DNA of 64,000 nucleotides from Antedon mediterranea (GCF_964355755.1 NC_092672.1:29882501-29946500); one strand, 5' to 3'; positions 38,864 to 52,159 are shown, numbered from the stretch's first letter. Program-made: numbers and translations. Notes: generated by a model from the letters alone, not told the origin.

Positions 38864-39246
38864 AAAAAAACTGTTGTTGTAATTGAATATTAATAAAAGT
38901 CAATACAATAAAGTAGAAAAAGAAAGTAAATAATAAGTAAAATAATACTAATAAAACAAATAAAGCAATGATTTAACATTTTTTAAATGTTGTAAAAGGA
39001 AACAAAGAACAATGTTTTTATTTTCATCTTTTCAATAACAAGAATATTCATGTTAAAAATGTTTACATAATTAGGTAAAAATGTTTACATAATTATTATT
39101 ATAAAGTGAAATTGTTTACATATTATTAGTTAATGTTTAAGTAGGCTTAGGTTTACATCATTAGGTAAAACAAAAGTTTACATTTATTAAGTAAAAACAA
39201 AAAATAACATATTAGTTTATTTATTAAGTAGAAAAAAACTCTTTAA

Positions 39247-39665
39247 TTAGTAACTTTGATATCTCAATAAGAATTTTCTTCTATGTGTGCATGTGCTAAA
39301 TAATTCGTTTCTTTGATTAAGAGAGCAAATATCAGGCTTATATATAATGAAATATTTCACTTGCAGACATAGGTTGCAGCGTTTACTTATATTGGAATAA
39401 GGCCTACATTTGGCTAATACTCGCCATTTAATATTATATTTAATGTTGTCATCTTTAAGTTTCCAAACATGTTGGCTAAGCGCTGTACTATTTTTATACT
39501 TTTCATTACGGAAGGAGCTTGTATGACCATTGTATCTACACTTAAAGTATTTTCTGTCAGTCCAACATATGTTTCAACTTTGTTAGTGTAATTTCTTGTG
39601 ACAGTGGCCTGGTATACTACACCACTTGTTAAGCATTTCCCATCTAAAGGGCAAATCAAATACAA
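39247..39665 (-). mobile_element. Penelope-like element fragment: GIY-YIG endonuclease C-terminus
   Basis: On the minus strand the frame starts with a CPLDGKCLT motif, then VVYQATVT and ETYVGLTEN (GIY-YIG-like core). After a one-base loss near 39538-39545 it continues [31 protein letters not shown] and [13 protein letters not shown], ending with TAA at 39247-39249. The spacing of Gly-Leu-Thr-Glu, the H-x-S-S-F segment and the [10 protein letters not shown] helix are typical of the endonuclease at the end of Penelope-like retroelements. The upstream reverse transcriptase is missing. Confidence 0.75.
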
Positions 39666-40789
39666 ATATATAAACTGAAAGATACACTAATTATGATAAA
39701 TAAGTTAACAAACGTTTCATAACTAAACGACTTTTTTTATTAAACATGTAAATATATATGAGATTCTGTAATTGCTGTTTATGTATAACATTGAATGAAT
39801 AAAGGTGGTAGTTAACCACAAAAGAAAAAAAAAAGTAGAAAAGTTTTACATTTGTTACTATGTTTTAAGAAATTACATTATATTTTCGCCTAGACTGTTT
39901 GATTCACAAGATCACGATAGAACTTGCTCTATTGTGATTCAACTTTGACAAAACTTTATTCTGTTTTGAACTTGTCTATTGTAGAATATAATTTTAAATA
40001 AATTTAATGAAAATAGTAAACAGGTCATTATTGACAGGCTAGCTAATTAGACTACGACAATCCATCGAGATCAATGGCGATGTTTTAATATACAGAAGTC
40101 TTATGCGTTGCTGAAGTAAAATTTCTATAACCCAAGAATAGTTACTCAATTATTTAGTGAAGCATCCATTCATTGACTGCGGCTGTAAGTAACTAAGATT
40201 CTAAATTTCATCCGCCAGAGCGCCTCTTAAGTTTACGCATGTGCACTTAATTCCTATAAGTAAACTATCTTAAACGTTGAGGGCACTTTTGGAACGTGGT
40301 TCTTCCAATAAAAGAATAGATAGAGTTAAATCGACTAAATTCCTTGGAGTACATAATTTATTGATGAATTTCTCACATATTATAAGAATCACATCAATGT
40401 TACAGCTAGGAAAATATCTCGATATGTAGGCATACTATATAAAGTAAGACATTTTTTACCAACCTATGCTCTCTGGACAATATACAAATCACTCATTGAA
40501 CCAGTATTAAATTATTGCAACATAATATGGTGTAGTACATTTCCAAGTTATCTAGATGAGTTAGTTATTTAAACTCCAGAAAAGGGCATTTCGAGCTATA
40601 ACATGGTCATAGTTTAATGATTCAATGACTGAATGTTTCTATAAATTTAAACTTCTTAAAATTGCGGATATCAATAGGTACCAAATTGAGCTTTTCATGT
40701 ATAATGTTACTACTAATCAGGACGTGCGTTTTTCATCGCTCTTTATTAAAAATGGTTCTAACCATTATTATAATGTAAATAAACGTATG

Positions 40790-41712
40790 GCTTAAAGCAA
40801 ATAAGCTGTTACTGAATGTCAGCAAAACTAATTACGTTGTTTTTAGAACTAACCAAAAGAACTTTGACAAAAACCAGTTTAAAATAAAAATGAATAATGT
40901 GTTATTACATAGAAAAGAAAATGTGACATTTCTAGGTGTAATTTTAAACGAAAATCTTAACTGGAAACATCACATACAGCTTATTAGGAAAAAAATGTCT
41001 AGGGCAATTGGTATACTTTTAAAAGTAAGAGAATTCTTTCCTCATAAAGTCCGTATTAGTCTTTATAACACCTTAGTATTACCTCACCTTCAGTATGGTA
41101 ACTTAATATGGGGAAATACATACAAGAGCAAATTAGAAGTAATACTAAAACTCCAAAAGAGAGCTGTAAAATGCATTACCTTCTCTAAATCCAGACAAGC
41201 CTCAGAGCCACTGTTTAAGAAACTAAAAATATTAAACGTTTATGATATTTACAAAGTAAACGTCATAGGATTTATGGCAAACGTAAAATTCAATGAATTA
41301 CCACATCACATTTTAAATATTTTTAATTACTGTGACAGTATTAGGCCTACTCATAACCTCAGAACAGAAACTGAATTCGAAATTCCCTTCACAAGACTAA
41401 CTTGCAGTCAACAGTTTATACACATATATGGACCAAAATTGTGGAAAGAATTCACTTGTAATGGTGGTAATAAACCGGTTATCTTAAAGAAACAAAATAA
41501 ATGTATAAAAAAACAGGTCAAAAAATACTTTTTATCACTCTATGCTGATTAACAACACCTTTGTTTATTTAAGTTCTATATACTTGTTCTTATGTAAAAG
41601 GGTCCTACAAAAAAACTAAGCTACAGCTTTTTTATGCAGGATCCCTGTTTTCAGTTGTACTGTAATTATGATGTACTGTAATTGATGACTAAATAAATGT
41701 GGAATAAATAAT
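40790..41712 (+). mobile_element. Second LINE 3' end nested in the outer LINE
   Basis: It begins abruptly after AAACGTATGG in the outer element and ends near GTGGAATAAATAATAC, with a typical short 3' UTR after the stop at 41552. Outer-element sequence continues right after it. The exact ends are approximate because no clear target duplication was seen. Confidence 0.65.
40791..41552 (+). CDS. LINE ORF2 C-terminal fragment (nested element), 253 codons open
   Basis: The frame is unbroken from the truncation point to TAA at 41550-41552. It reads LKANKLLLNVSKTNYVVF, then TFLGVILNENLNWKHHI, LYNTLVLPHLQYGNLIWG, LQKRAVKCIT and near the end YGPKLWKEF. This is the conserved stretch after the reverse-transcriptase YADD motif in CR1/Jockey-like LINEs. 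There is no endonuclease or catalytic core, so it is not autonomous. An internal Met at 40890 is not a real start. Confidence 0.8.
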   Translation, partial: LKANKLLLNVSKTNYVVFRTNQKNFDKNQFKIKMNNVLLHRKENVTFLGVILNENLNWKHHIQLIRKKMSRAIGILLKVREFFPHKVRISLYNTLVLPHLQYGNLIWGNTYKSKLEVILKLQKRAVKCITFSKSRQASEPLFKKLKILNVYDIYKVNVIGFMANVKFNELPHHILNIFNYCDSIRPTHNLRTETEFEIPFTRLTCSQQFIHIYGPKLWKEFTCNGGNKPVILKKQNKCIKKQVKKYFLSLYAD

Positions 41713-42221
41713 ACAAGATCTAAAGACAAAATGAGACTAAGAAAACGTAATCGTACTTCCACTAGTTTTACTGTGTCATGTGTGGGACCTAAATTGTGGA
41801 ATGACTTGAATTACGAACTACAAAGTACCAAATCAATATTTATATTTAAATCATTGTTTAAAGAACATTAATTATCATTTTACAAATAATTTTAAAATAA
41901 TACTTGTTGCAGGATTTAGCTTTTTTTTATTATTTATGTTTTAGTTTTTAGGCTAGTTAGGGACGTAGGGGGACACAACTAATCAAGCTCTTTTGAGTTT
42001 TTATGTGTTTCCTTTTCATCTTTTTTTTTCTATGTTCTCATATATTGTTGTATATTTTCATGATTGATGATGAATAAAGAATATTTGAATTTGAAGGTCA
42101 CTGTGTGTTTTTAAATTATGCATTTAAATAGTTAATCAATATTCATTACAATCGGTAATCTATAGTTTTGCCTCAAATATGAACAATTTAAATTTTTACA
42201 TTATGATCAAGTTTTGTTCAC

Positions 42222-42229
42222 TATAAATT
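42222..42229 (+). promoter_or_regulatory. TATA-like box upstream of copy F
   Basis: TATAAATT 158 bp before the ATG. The distance is shorter than in C because the 5' leader has lost about 60 bp just before the start codon. Confidence 0.3.
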
Positions 42230-42379
42230 TTAATTATTATATTGTTAACACATCATGCATACAAACGTTTGTATTGTTTGAGTGTTACATTAAAAATTAT
42301 TTTAATATGTATGCAAGCGTAGTAGGATTACAATGCCAGTTTATTAACAGAAAGAATGTAACCAACATACATACTTCGG

Positions 42380-45300
42380 ATGATGTATTTCTTTATTTGT
42401 TTTTGTTTTCTTTTCACCTATTTGAATTCTCATGCGGGTGAGTTTATTTTAATTTTTTTCTTCAAGCAGGTAGTACTAATATAACAATTTTGAAATGCTA
42501 TGATAGGCCAACTTGATATGCATTCTTACATCTTCAGATTGGTGTTTTGTGTATTTTAGTCAAAAAAATGTGGGTTTTTTGTGCTAAAATGCATTATTAA
42601 AGCACAGTAAACATATATTTAAAAATAACTAATTCATAAAAACATTCAAAATTCAATTACAATATTTATGAGAATAGTAAATAATGTATTTAAAACACTA
42701 ATTCATATAGAAAAAAAATATAATGTAATATTTATGAGAATATTTATTTTCGTGTGTTTAAAAAATGTATGTAAATATTATTATGATATTTGCAGTCTTC
42801 TGCTTTAAAATATAATGAATATAGTTCTTTGAAAGAGAATGAAAAAAACGGTCTACATAATTTTAGATTCTTTTCTTTATTAAAATACATTTTTCTTATG
42901 TACAATTTTTAATAAACGTATTTGAAAGAAATATAAAACTAATAATAAATTTGAGATTTAATTTTGAAACGACGATAAAGGCATGCACATATCGTTACTT
43001 TTTAAAGAATCATTATTTATAACCAATTAAATCAAAATAGTAGATTTCTTAATAATTTATATAAGTGTTTGATTCCTTATACTTATCTCATGTACTTAAA
43101 TGCATAGCTCGTTGACAAATCTACATTTTGTAATAAAATAAAATTGTATTTCAGCACTCATATCTTATGGAAAGCCAGCAACATCATTGTCTGTATATCA
43201 AAGTTTCCTACCTGTATATTCGACTGACGGGAAGAAAATAGAACCAGGCGTGATCACTGTCTAGGCCACCGTAATCTAAAATAAATAATTATGTACAGCG
43301 ATCCATATATGGTTATATCATGGAGAAATAAGTTATATTTCTCCATCCATGGTTATATACGAAATTCGCATGGGTTAGGCCTATTTGGCCTATTTGGTTT
43401 GCGCAGGATGAAAATTGATACAAATGCCAACAAAGGGATTTGGCGTTTTTTCATCGATTTTGGCATAAAACTGATTCCATTCGTGAAACTGTAATTCAGC
43501 TATTCAAGTGTCAAGAATTGCAATTGAGGAAATTTTATTTTCGGGCTATACTGGGCCACAAAAAATATGGCGAATATTTACTATTGGTCGCCTTGGCTAT
43601 ACGCTATTTAGGGCTATAACTTTACGTAAACAGATACAAATTCATAACATAAGATATTTACATTTTTTAAAGCATACACACAGGTTGGTGAATGGCTGAA
43701 AGTTGATCTTGGAGCAAACTATACGATTACAACAGTGGTCATCGTTAATAGAATAAGTAAACTTTTTTATCGCAATTATTAATGTCATTTTCACCTTCCA
43801 TTCCACGTACAATTATCATTTTTATACGTATTTAAATTATCATTTTACCTAATAAATATAAAAATAATATAATATATTATAAGTAATATATAAATATATA
43901 AAACAATATTATTGTTTTATATATTTGCACATTCTACGAAAGTAGTCAAGCCGCTTGTGGAAAACAAAAGAAAAACTAATCCGTAAACAAAACAAAAAAT
44001 ACCAAATCTAGACAAAACTCCACATAACTGCTTTCTGTTTACTATAGTACAAAACTCACATTTGTTTGTTAATTATGTAAGCATCTCACTAGACAATACA
44101 AATCAGTAGGCTGGGGACGGACGCATTTTGTATAATTATTTGTGAAATGATGACTCTTTGGCTTTTTCTGTTGTTGTTGCGGCCAAACAATGGGCCAGAA
44201 TTCAAACTCTTTTGATTTTATGACATTTTGTTTTGTCCTTTTTTATAGCCCACTTTTATTCATTCTTTCCTGCATATCCTAACATAATATTTAGAATTCT
44301 CTTTTTCGTTGTATAAACCATTATTATCTAACATATTTAACATTTGTCCACTTAAATTCTTTATGTTAATTTCTGAACAAACAAGACTTATTCAAAGTAT
44401 GTGTCAAATCATGATTTTACTAACAATTCATGACCACGTGATGTTTCATTCCTTAACCAGTAAAACAATTTCATCAATAGATTTGACCCACTGTGTGCCG
44501 CAGTCATTATTGATCGTTATGGTATTCATTGTTTATCGTTACGGTATCATTATCAATCGTTACGGTATCGTTATCGATATTGATGTCACTATCAGTATTG
44601 ATCAATATTATTATGATCATCATTACTTAAATCTTACGTACATCTTAACTAAATATTTATAAACAGCTTCATCTGATTTTAACAATAAACGAATTGCTGG
44701 TGCTGTGGTAACGATTAAAACGGATGATAATGAGTACACAAACCACGTGTGGTCATACTGTAACAATTGCCGATTCGTTACGCGCTCCATTGATTGAATT
44801 TACCTGCAACCCACCAATCAGAGGACGCTATGTGAAACTATGGTTTCCGAATAAAAAGGAATACATTACCATTTGTGAAATTAAGGTCTACACAGATGAT
44901 TTAAGCCAAGGTAAGTGGTTAGATAGGCCTAGTTTTTTTTTTATAATAGGCCTTTTATTATTTCTTTGTTTAATTGCCCAATATAACGACACCAGCTTAA
45001 AGTTTTCGTCCTGAATTATTTTTTTTGGATATACAAAGATGCAATGACTATTGATTTTCAGGAAAATCGAAATATTGGTGATGTCACAAAAGTGAAAAAT
45101 GGAGTATCTGTACAGTGGGAAAGCCACTTCGCGTTTTTTGACCGTTAAATCGTGTAAAATCGACTTACTTCCGCATTGACGATTTTGAAGCGCCACCTAT
45201 CGTTGAAAACTGAAACCACGATTTTTCGTCGCCTAGCAAATAAGTGCTGTTTTATTTTAAGCTCTCATGAATATTTAAGAACCGCCCAACATTACCTATT

Positions 45301-48267
45301 ATGGTAAAAGCATTTCCTAATAAGTATTATTGAATAACCAATCGGTTTCCTTCAAAGAAACCGAAGCTAATACAATACATTCGGCGACTGAAGTCGGGAC
45401 TCGTGAAATTTATAAATGTGGTACGATTTGACTACTGTTTTGTTGTCCATTTTCTGAATAGTCGGAGGTGCATCCCAACAAATTAAAAAAATTATAATCA
45501 ATTGTTTTATCAAGAATAATATTAGTTTAATCGAGTATGATATATTTCTATCCTGTTCAAAATTTGTTGGTGTATTCTCAGGCCTCGAAAGGTAGGTACA
45601 TTTTCTAGCTGTGAGCGTGGTTTCGGCAACGCGAGACACGTGTGTCAGTATAGGCGATAGCGAGACGTGTGTTGTACTGTGTTGATGCTGATCCGATAGT
45701 CGTTAAGTTGTACTGATTACGAGTATCATTGGTCCTGGCCGGCCTAGCCTGGTGATCTGATCCCCGCAAAAAAAATACTTTTTTCCAATCAGTATTAATA
45801 TTATTATTTTGTTTTTCATTTATTATTTGATTTATTAGGCTCAATAGATGCCTAGCAGGCTACTAGTACTAGTAGGCCTAGATTATATAAATAATAATAG
45901 TAAATACTGTAATTTAATTAATAAAATACAGCTTCCATTTGCCTTACTTTTATGTCATCATATAATATTATAATTATATATACAACCAGACATTAACATT
46001 TTTTTTAAAATAATATTTATTATTTTTTCTGACACTTTCAGGAATCGTTGTGTATGATGCAGAGTTTTTGTGACTTCAAACTGAGAGTGAAGTGGATAAA
46101 AAGATGACACCGGTACCTACCGACATTGTCATACCCAAACTATAATTTAATTATTTAAAACAAAATGTTGAATTACAAATATATATGTATTTTGCAGAGG
46201 ATTTAGATGAATTACAATACAAATATTTATGTTGAATGCAAACCTACTACACTATACTCTGTAAATTATGTTATTGTCATGTGGTAGACCTTAAAAATTG
46301 AATATTTATTGTATGTTAGGCCTATTTTATATTTTATTATTACTGTATTAGTTTAATATTACTATTATTATAATTTATATTATACAGTACTAGTTTGTAC
46401 ATGTTTTTACCAAAAAAAAATGAATAAATAATTTGTTATTCAATCTAATTGCTTGTTTGTTCATCAATAACAAAACAATTGTAAGCAAGTATATAACAGT
46501 TCTTGTTAGCCGCTTATTTCAGGTCATATTATTAATATTAGCTAGGCCCGACGCGCCCGATCACAACGTCACTAAGTGACTTTCCGCCCCTGGAACAATC
46601 GGTCGCTAATATGGCTAGGCCTCGGACTCGTATAAAAGCTATTATAATAGTTATGATAAATATTCCTCAAAATGTATACTGTGATAAATAAACAAGTAAT
46701 AATATAAGTTGTATTGGAATGTATTTATTTATATGAATTCTTATACGCGGACAATTATAAATATCGCGTATATCGTTCGATATAAATAAATTCATAAACA
46801 CGATGACGATGTGTTTACAAAATGGCGGTTTCGCTAGTTTTCGATGGAACAAATAGTGGTACCTTTAGTTTGAATAGTCGGAGCTGCATCCCAACCACCG
46901 AATTTTGTATCTTAATATCGTATTCTGTAGATTATTAATTTTTCTAACAGGGATTTTCAATTCAGGACTGTTCAATTTTTCTAAATATTTTATTTTAATG
47001 ATTTTCTAGGGTACAATTTCGAAAAAAAGACATTGGTTGATTTTGCCGTTAAATTACAGATTATCGTTTTGTTAAAATACATTTAATTTTACATGACAAT
47101 ATATTAAAACCATTTATGAATTTATTTCACTAACAATATTTTTCCGATAATCAGCTAAATTTACAAATATTGTGTTTTTCCAACACCCTAAAATTTAGCA
47201 ATTTTGAACTAAATTAGAAAAGTAGGGCGCCCTCTCCGAGTCGAAATTTGACACGATTTGTCGACTGGCTGTCCCACTGTGTATCTTTAATATGGGATCG
47301 AAATATTAAATAGCGCGCCCTCTATTGATCTCCCCTTTTGTCAAGCGCTTAACTTATCTTTGTATTAGGCCTACTTCTTTTTTAGTTTTAATAATTTTGT
47401 ACGAAGCCAATGTACAGAAACGAGAGTGGGAAAAGATTTTGCACTCTTACCATAATTTTATAACTTGATATAATAACTTTTAAATAAACACAGAAAACAG
47501 TTAATTTTTTGTTCATATGAACGTGGGTCATTTGATGTTCTCAATTTCTACTGAGCCTCAGTGTGCGACTCCAATCCAGGTCAGTCCATTGAACAAGACT
47601 TACTATTTAAAAGACATATCTGGCAATGGAAATTACTTAAGTGGATCACCTGATCTAGCATTTACTACTGGTATTTATGGCGAGCAAGATGAAGCAATAT
47701 TGATAAACAAAGATATTGGTTCGCAAATAACATTACTCTATGGACACAAAGACCCGACCTTTACATTGGCTTTCTATGTTCTCATGAACGACGGTTCAAA
47801 AAAGGCCTTCGTTTATTCCGACTCATTTGAAATTATATTTGCGTTTCATGTTGATCATATGTTTCATGTGTCAGAGGCAGCGGTTAATTACAACGTGTAT
47901 GGTGAAGTTATTCGTTGCAATGCCATGCGTTCTGAAGAGTGGACATTCTTTGCTCTTACATTCAACGGATTCGAAAGAAAAATACGACTTTGGCGAAACG
48001 GGGAGATTGCTTGTATGGCTGCTACGGAATTCTCAGAAATCAATTTTGGAAGCATTGTGTTTGGTTGCGACGAGAGTGTAATGAAGATGGCCAAGCTACA
48101 GGTTTACCGTGAGAGCCTTGATGAATATGAGATCAAAGAAGCGAGAGACCTGTAAAATGTTATTAGGAGTAAGAATTATTGTCTTTAGTAAATAGACATA
48201 CACATCAGTTAATGATTATGATTATCAATTGAAATAATTGTAATCATCACCATATTCACTATCAGTG

Positions 48268-48298
<31 letters not shown>

Positions 48299-48816
48299 AA
48301 TAAATGTATTCATTTTATTTATTGTTTTGTTATCGTTATTATCAACATATATATTCATTGTATTCTTGTTGTTTCTGGTGTTTGAGTCATAACTCCTTTT
48401 ATGCATATTTTTTTATCCTTTCTAAAATTAGTACTATAGTTTATAGTAAGGTATTTTCTAATAACAATGCTGTTTTTACTGTCGCCTTTGTCTTTTTATT
48501 CGGACTTAGAAGTAATATACATTTTTATTATTTTGCAGGTGATGAATGCTCGAAACCAAACCTTTTCCAGGTCCACGTTTCCACAACTGGAAATGCGCCA
48601 CCATCGGTTATAAGCCATTCTTCTACACACTCGGAGGTCTTCTGAGTATTGAGATGTCGCAGAAACATAAATTGTTTTGGAATTATTTATAATCATGAAA
48701 CACAAAGCTGTGAAGAATTTAACGGAAATAATTTGTCAAATATTGAGAGAGATTTAATTAGAAAAAATTAAAAAAGTACTACGTAGCAGTCCGGCAAAAC
48801 TGTTGTAATTGATTAA
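42380..48816 (+). pseudogene. Lectin-array copy F, pseudogene sharing lesions with A
   Basis: Homologous exons: 42380-42437, 43155-about 43250, 43673-43756, 44667-44910, 47554-48168 and 48539-about 48816. Lesions shared with A: an extra A in exon 4 (near 44729), loss of the exon 5 acceptor AG (ACTG, 47550-47553), TAA at 48153-48155, TGA at 48643-48645 and an altered end of exon 6. Private lesion: the end of exon 2, including the CFHS segment and the GT donor, is deleted (43246-43256). Private substitutions include FPVDH to FHVDH in exon 5. The 5' part (exons 1-2) resembles C (FTYLNSHA; IEP), while everything from about 43.3 kb resembles A. Intron 4 carries the 2.17-kb transposon. Confidence 0.85.
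45113..47279. mobile_element. Second copy of the 2.17-kb CAGTGGG transposon (TGTA duplication)
   Basis: Same site, ends and TGTA flanks (45109-45112 and 47280-47283) as 8137-10304, with only scattered differences. It was copied with the surrounding block rather than inserted twice. Confidence 0.8.
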
Positions 48817-51124
48817 TACTGAAAATAAAAAAGTCAATACAATAAAGTAGAAAGTTAAAAACAAAATAATACTAATAAAACAAATAATAAAGCAATGATT
48901 TAACATTTTTTAAATGTTGTAAAAAGAAACAAAGAACAATGTTTTGATTTTCATCTTTTCTATAACAAGAATATTCATGTTAGTGAGTAAACAAGTTTTA
49001 CATAATTAGGTAAAATGTTTACATAATTAGGTAAAACTGTTTACATAATTTGGTAAAAATGTTTACATAATTAGGTAAAAATGTTTACATAATTAGGTAA
49101 AAATGTTTACATATTATTATAAAGTTAAATTGTTTACATATTATTAGTTAAAGTTTAGGTAGGCTTACGTTCACATCATTAGATAAAACAAAAGTTTACC
49201 TTTATTAGGTAAAAACAAAAAAAGAACATGTTACCTTATTTATTAAGTAGAAAAGGTTTACATTTTTTACTATGTTTTAAGAAATTGCATGATATTTTTG
49301 CCTAGACTGTTCGATTCACAATATCGCGTTAAAACTTGCTCTTTTGTGTTTCAACTTTGATCAACTTTATTCTGTTTTGAATTTTGTTGTAGAATATAAT
49401 ATTAACTAAATGTAATAAAAAATATAGTAAATACGTCATTATTGAGAGGCTGTAGTACTACGTAGCAGTTCGGTAAACTAATTGCAAGTTTAAAATTGTG
49501 ATTTAGGCCCACTATTACCGAAAATAGAGTAAAAGGCTACATGGCTTTCTCCCTCCCTAAAATGTATTGTGCAAAAAAGACTTGGTAATTTCATTTACTA
49601 TTTTAAAATATTTTCGAATGCGGAAGCATTGATACAAATCAAAATTGACTTGGAAAATTAAACATCACAGATCGCTTTATATTACCGATACCGATTTAAT
49701 ATTTGGGATGATTTAACATTTGGGAGAGGAGAAAATCTGTCAAAAGATTATTAAATTAAATTATTAAAATTATTAAAATATGTTCTTGCTCAGACAATTA
49801 TCTTTTGATAACGTCATCACGTCTACAAATTTGATTGACCTTGGTAACGTAATGTCACGTGTATTTTGTATAGAAATATTATATTATTATGAATGGTTTA
49901 TTATTCTACGTGTCATTCAAAGTATATTGCGCCCCCTTTTGCTCTTATAGCTGAATTGTATTATCATCAGAAAAATAAAATTAAAAAAAACATAACCTGA
50001 CTTGGCATAAAGAAATATGGTAAAATGAATTGTATTATGCTGAACTCTATAACTAAATAAAGTTTAAAATAAAACTAATAAAAATAGAAGAAGACATAAT
50101 AAAATAAAATGATAATAATAAATAAATAATAAAACAATTAAAATACATATATAGATATATATATTTATAAACACATCAGGCACAGAAAAAGAAATAACAA
50201 TAAAAATAAAGGAATCAAAATAAAAGAAACATGAGACAGACAGCAAATATTTCATGACAGTTTCAAAGAAAGGAAGTTGTTCATGTTAATTCTGACTAAA
50301 TGAAATGTTCAGTAAATGTATTCAGTAAACACATTTAAAGTCATTAATTTAAACAATTAGTATTGGCAGATAAATGTGATATTTAATGTTGTATATTGTT
50401 TGTTATTGCATTAAATTAGATATATATTGTACCACGGTAGAGCTTTAACGTTAACATTTCTATTCTATCATTCACAATTTATCAAACATTATCTAGTAAA
50501 TTGATGTAAGAGTTTGCAAATGACAGTTGTTAGCTGATAGATAAAATAATTAACTAAATAGCCTACAAATAACAACAATATTATAAATCAATCATTTATG
50601 TTGACGGTAAATACCTTTTGGAATAGTCTACCTGTCGACATAAACATGCTAATACCAGGGAGTTGTTATCTAATACAACAACCATTATTTGAATAGCTTT
50701 TAAAAAACTCATCTTTTCAACAAATATTTTCACCCTCGATAATCATATATCATGTGACCCGTCACTCTCATTGTTTTTTAATTGCTATTTATTTTATTTA
50801 TTTCATGGATTACTTTTAATTGTATGTGAAGCGCATAATAGGCTTTATCAAGAATGAAATATTAGCAAAAGTCATGTGATTACAGTGACCAATCAAAATG
50901 TAGAAAGCCGAGTAAGCACGATTTCTTTGACTTTAAATATATAAATTGCTGAAACTTTTATTCGTTAAAAAGTCCACAATTCGGGAATTGTTGAGAATCT
51001 ATTTATATGGACAATTTTTTCCGTAAATAAAGGTACCATACCAGGTTAATATAATTTTATCACCGACATTGTATTTGTCACTATCGTATTCTAACTTAAA
51101 TCCTAAACTCTAAATATTATACAG

Positions 51125-51343
51125 GTGATGAATGCCCGAAACCAAACCTTTTTCACGTTAAGCCAACTGGAACTGCGCCACCATCGGTTATAAGCCGTTT
51201 TTCTACACACTCAGTGGTCTTCTGCGCATTAGAGATGTCGCAGAAACATAAATTGTTTCGGAATTATTTTTAATCACGAAACAAAAAGCCGTGAAGAATT
51301 TAACGGAAATAAAACTGAACCAGATTTAATTCGTCGTGTTTAA
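51125..51343 (+). pseudogene. Orphan PAN-domain exon, duplicate of 14150-14368
   Basis: Same deletion and same extra base as the copy at 14150, so it was already broken when the block was duplicated. Confidence 0.8.
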
Positions 51344-52151
51344 ATTATTGTGTTTCTTTTTATTTGTTTAATAGTTACGTTACCTTTATCTATTAATGTT
51401 ATATTATGTTTGTGTTGAAATGAGTACTACGTCCGGTAAAACTGTTGTTGTTGTAATTGAATAATGCTGGAAATAAAAAAGTCAATACAATAAAGTAGAA
51501 AGAGAAAAAGAAAATAATACTAATAGAACAAATAATAAAGCAATGATTCAACATTTTTTAAATGTTGTAAAACGAAACAAAGACAATGTTTTTCTTTTCA
51601 TCTTTTTTATAACAAGAATATTCATTTTAGTGAGTAAAAAATGTTTACATAATTAGGTAAAAATGTTTATAAAATTATTATTATTATAAAGTTAAATTGC
51701 TTACATATTATTAGTTAAAGTTTAAGTTGACTTAGGTTTACATCATTAGGTAAAACAAACGTTTATTAAGTAGAAAACATTTACATTTTTTACTATTTTA
51801 AGAAATTACATTATATTTTCGCCTAGAATGTTCGATTCACAAGATCACGATAGAACTTGCGCTAGTGTGTTTCAACTTTATTCTGTTTTGAACTCGTCTA
51901 TTGCAGAATATAATATTAACTAAACTTAATGAAAATATAGAAAATACGTCATTATTGATAGGCTGTAGCTAATTAGACTACAAAAATCCATCGAGATCAA
52001 TGGCCATTTTTTAAATGTAGAGAAGTCTTATGCGTTGCTGACGTCAAATAGAAATAAATAGTTAATTAATATTGATTCATTACTACCGGTAATCTATAGT
52101 TTGGCCTAAAATATTAACAATTTTTACATTTTATGGTCAAGTTTTTTTCAC

Positions 52152-52159
52152 TATAAATT
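52152..52159 (+). promoter_or_regulatory. TATA-like box upstream of copy G
   Basis: TATAAATT 210 bp before the ATG of an intact gene. Confidence 0.35.

Larger units (their letters stand above)
40314..42098 (+). mobile_element. 5'-truncated, decayed LINE 3' end (outer element)
   Basis: The uninterrupted site is in C (about 25347, TTCTTCCAAGGTCACTG). The left part (40314-40789) reads RIDRVKSTKFLGV, KVRHFLPTYALWTIYKSLIEP and NYCNIIW, the region after the reverse-transcriptase active site, with several stops and shifts. The right part (about 41713-41870) resumes the same protein: FTVSCVGPKLWNDL, SLFKEH, then a stop. The 3' end is GAATATTTGAATTTGAA. A second LINE splits it. Confidence 0.7.
36527..42379 (+). 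other. Rearranged spacer between D and F, with gene fragments and retroelements
   Basis: From 36527 to about 38477 it follows the spacer after C. At about 38478 the sequence jumps from the pre-gene region (CACTATGT) to intron 1 sequence (ATTTTCTTCAAATAGGTAGTAC), so an exon 1 has been deleted. A PAN fragment (38767), minisatellite units, a Penelope fragment (39247-39665), the pre-gene region again (39835 onward), nested LINEs (40314-42098) and the TATA-like region of F follow. Confidence 0.6.
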
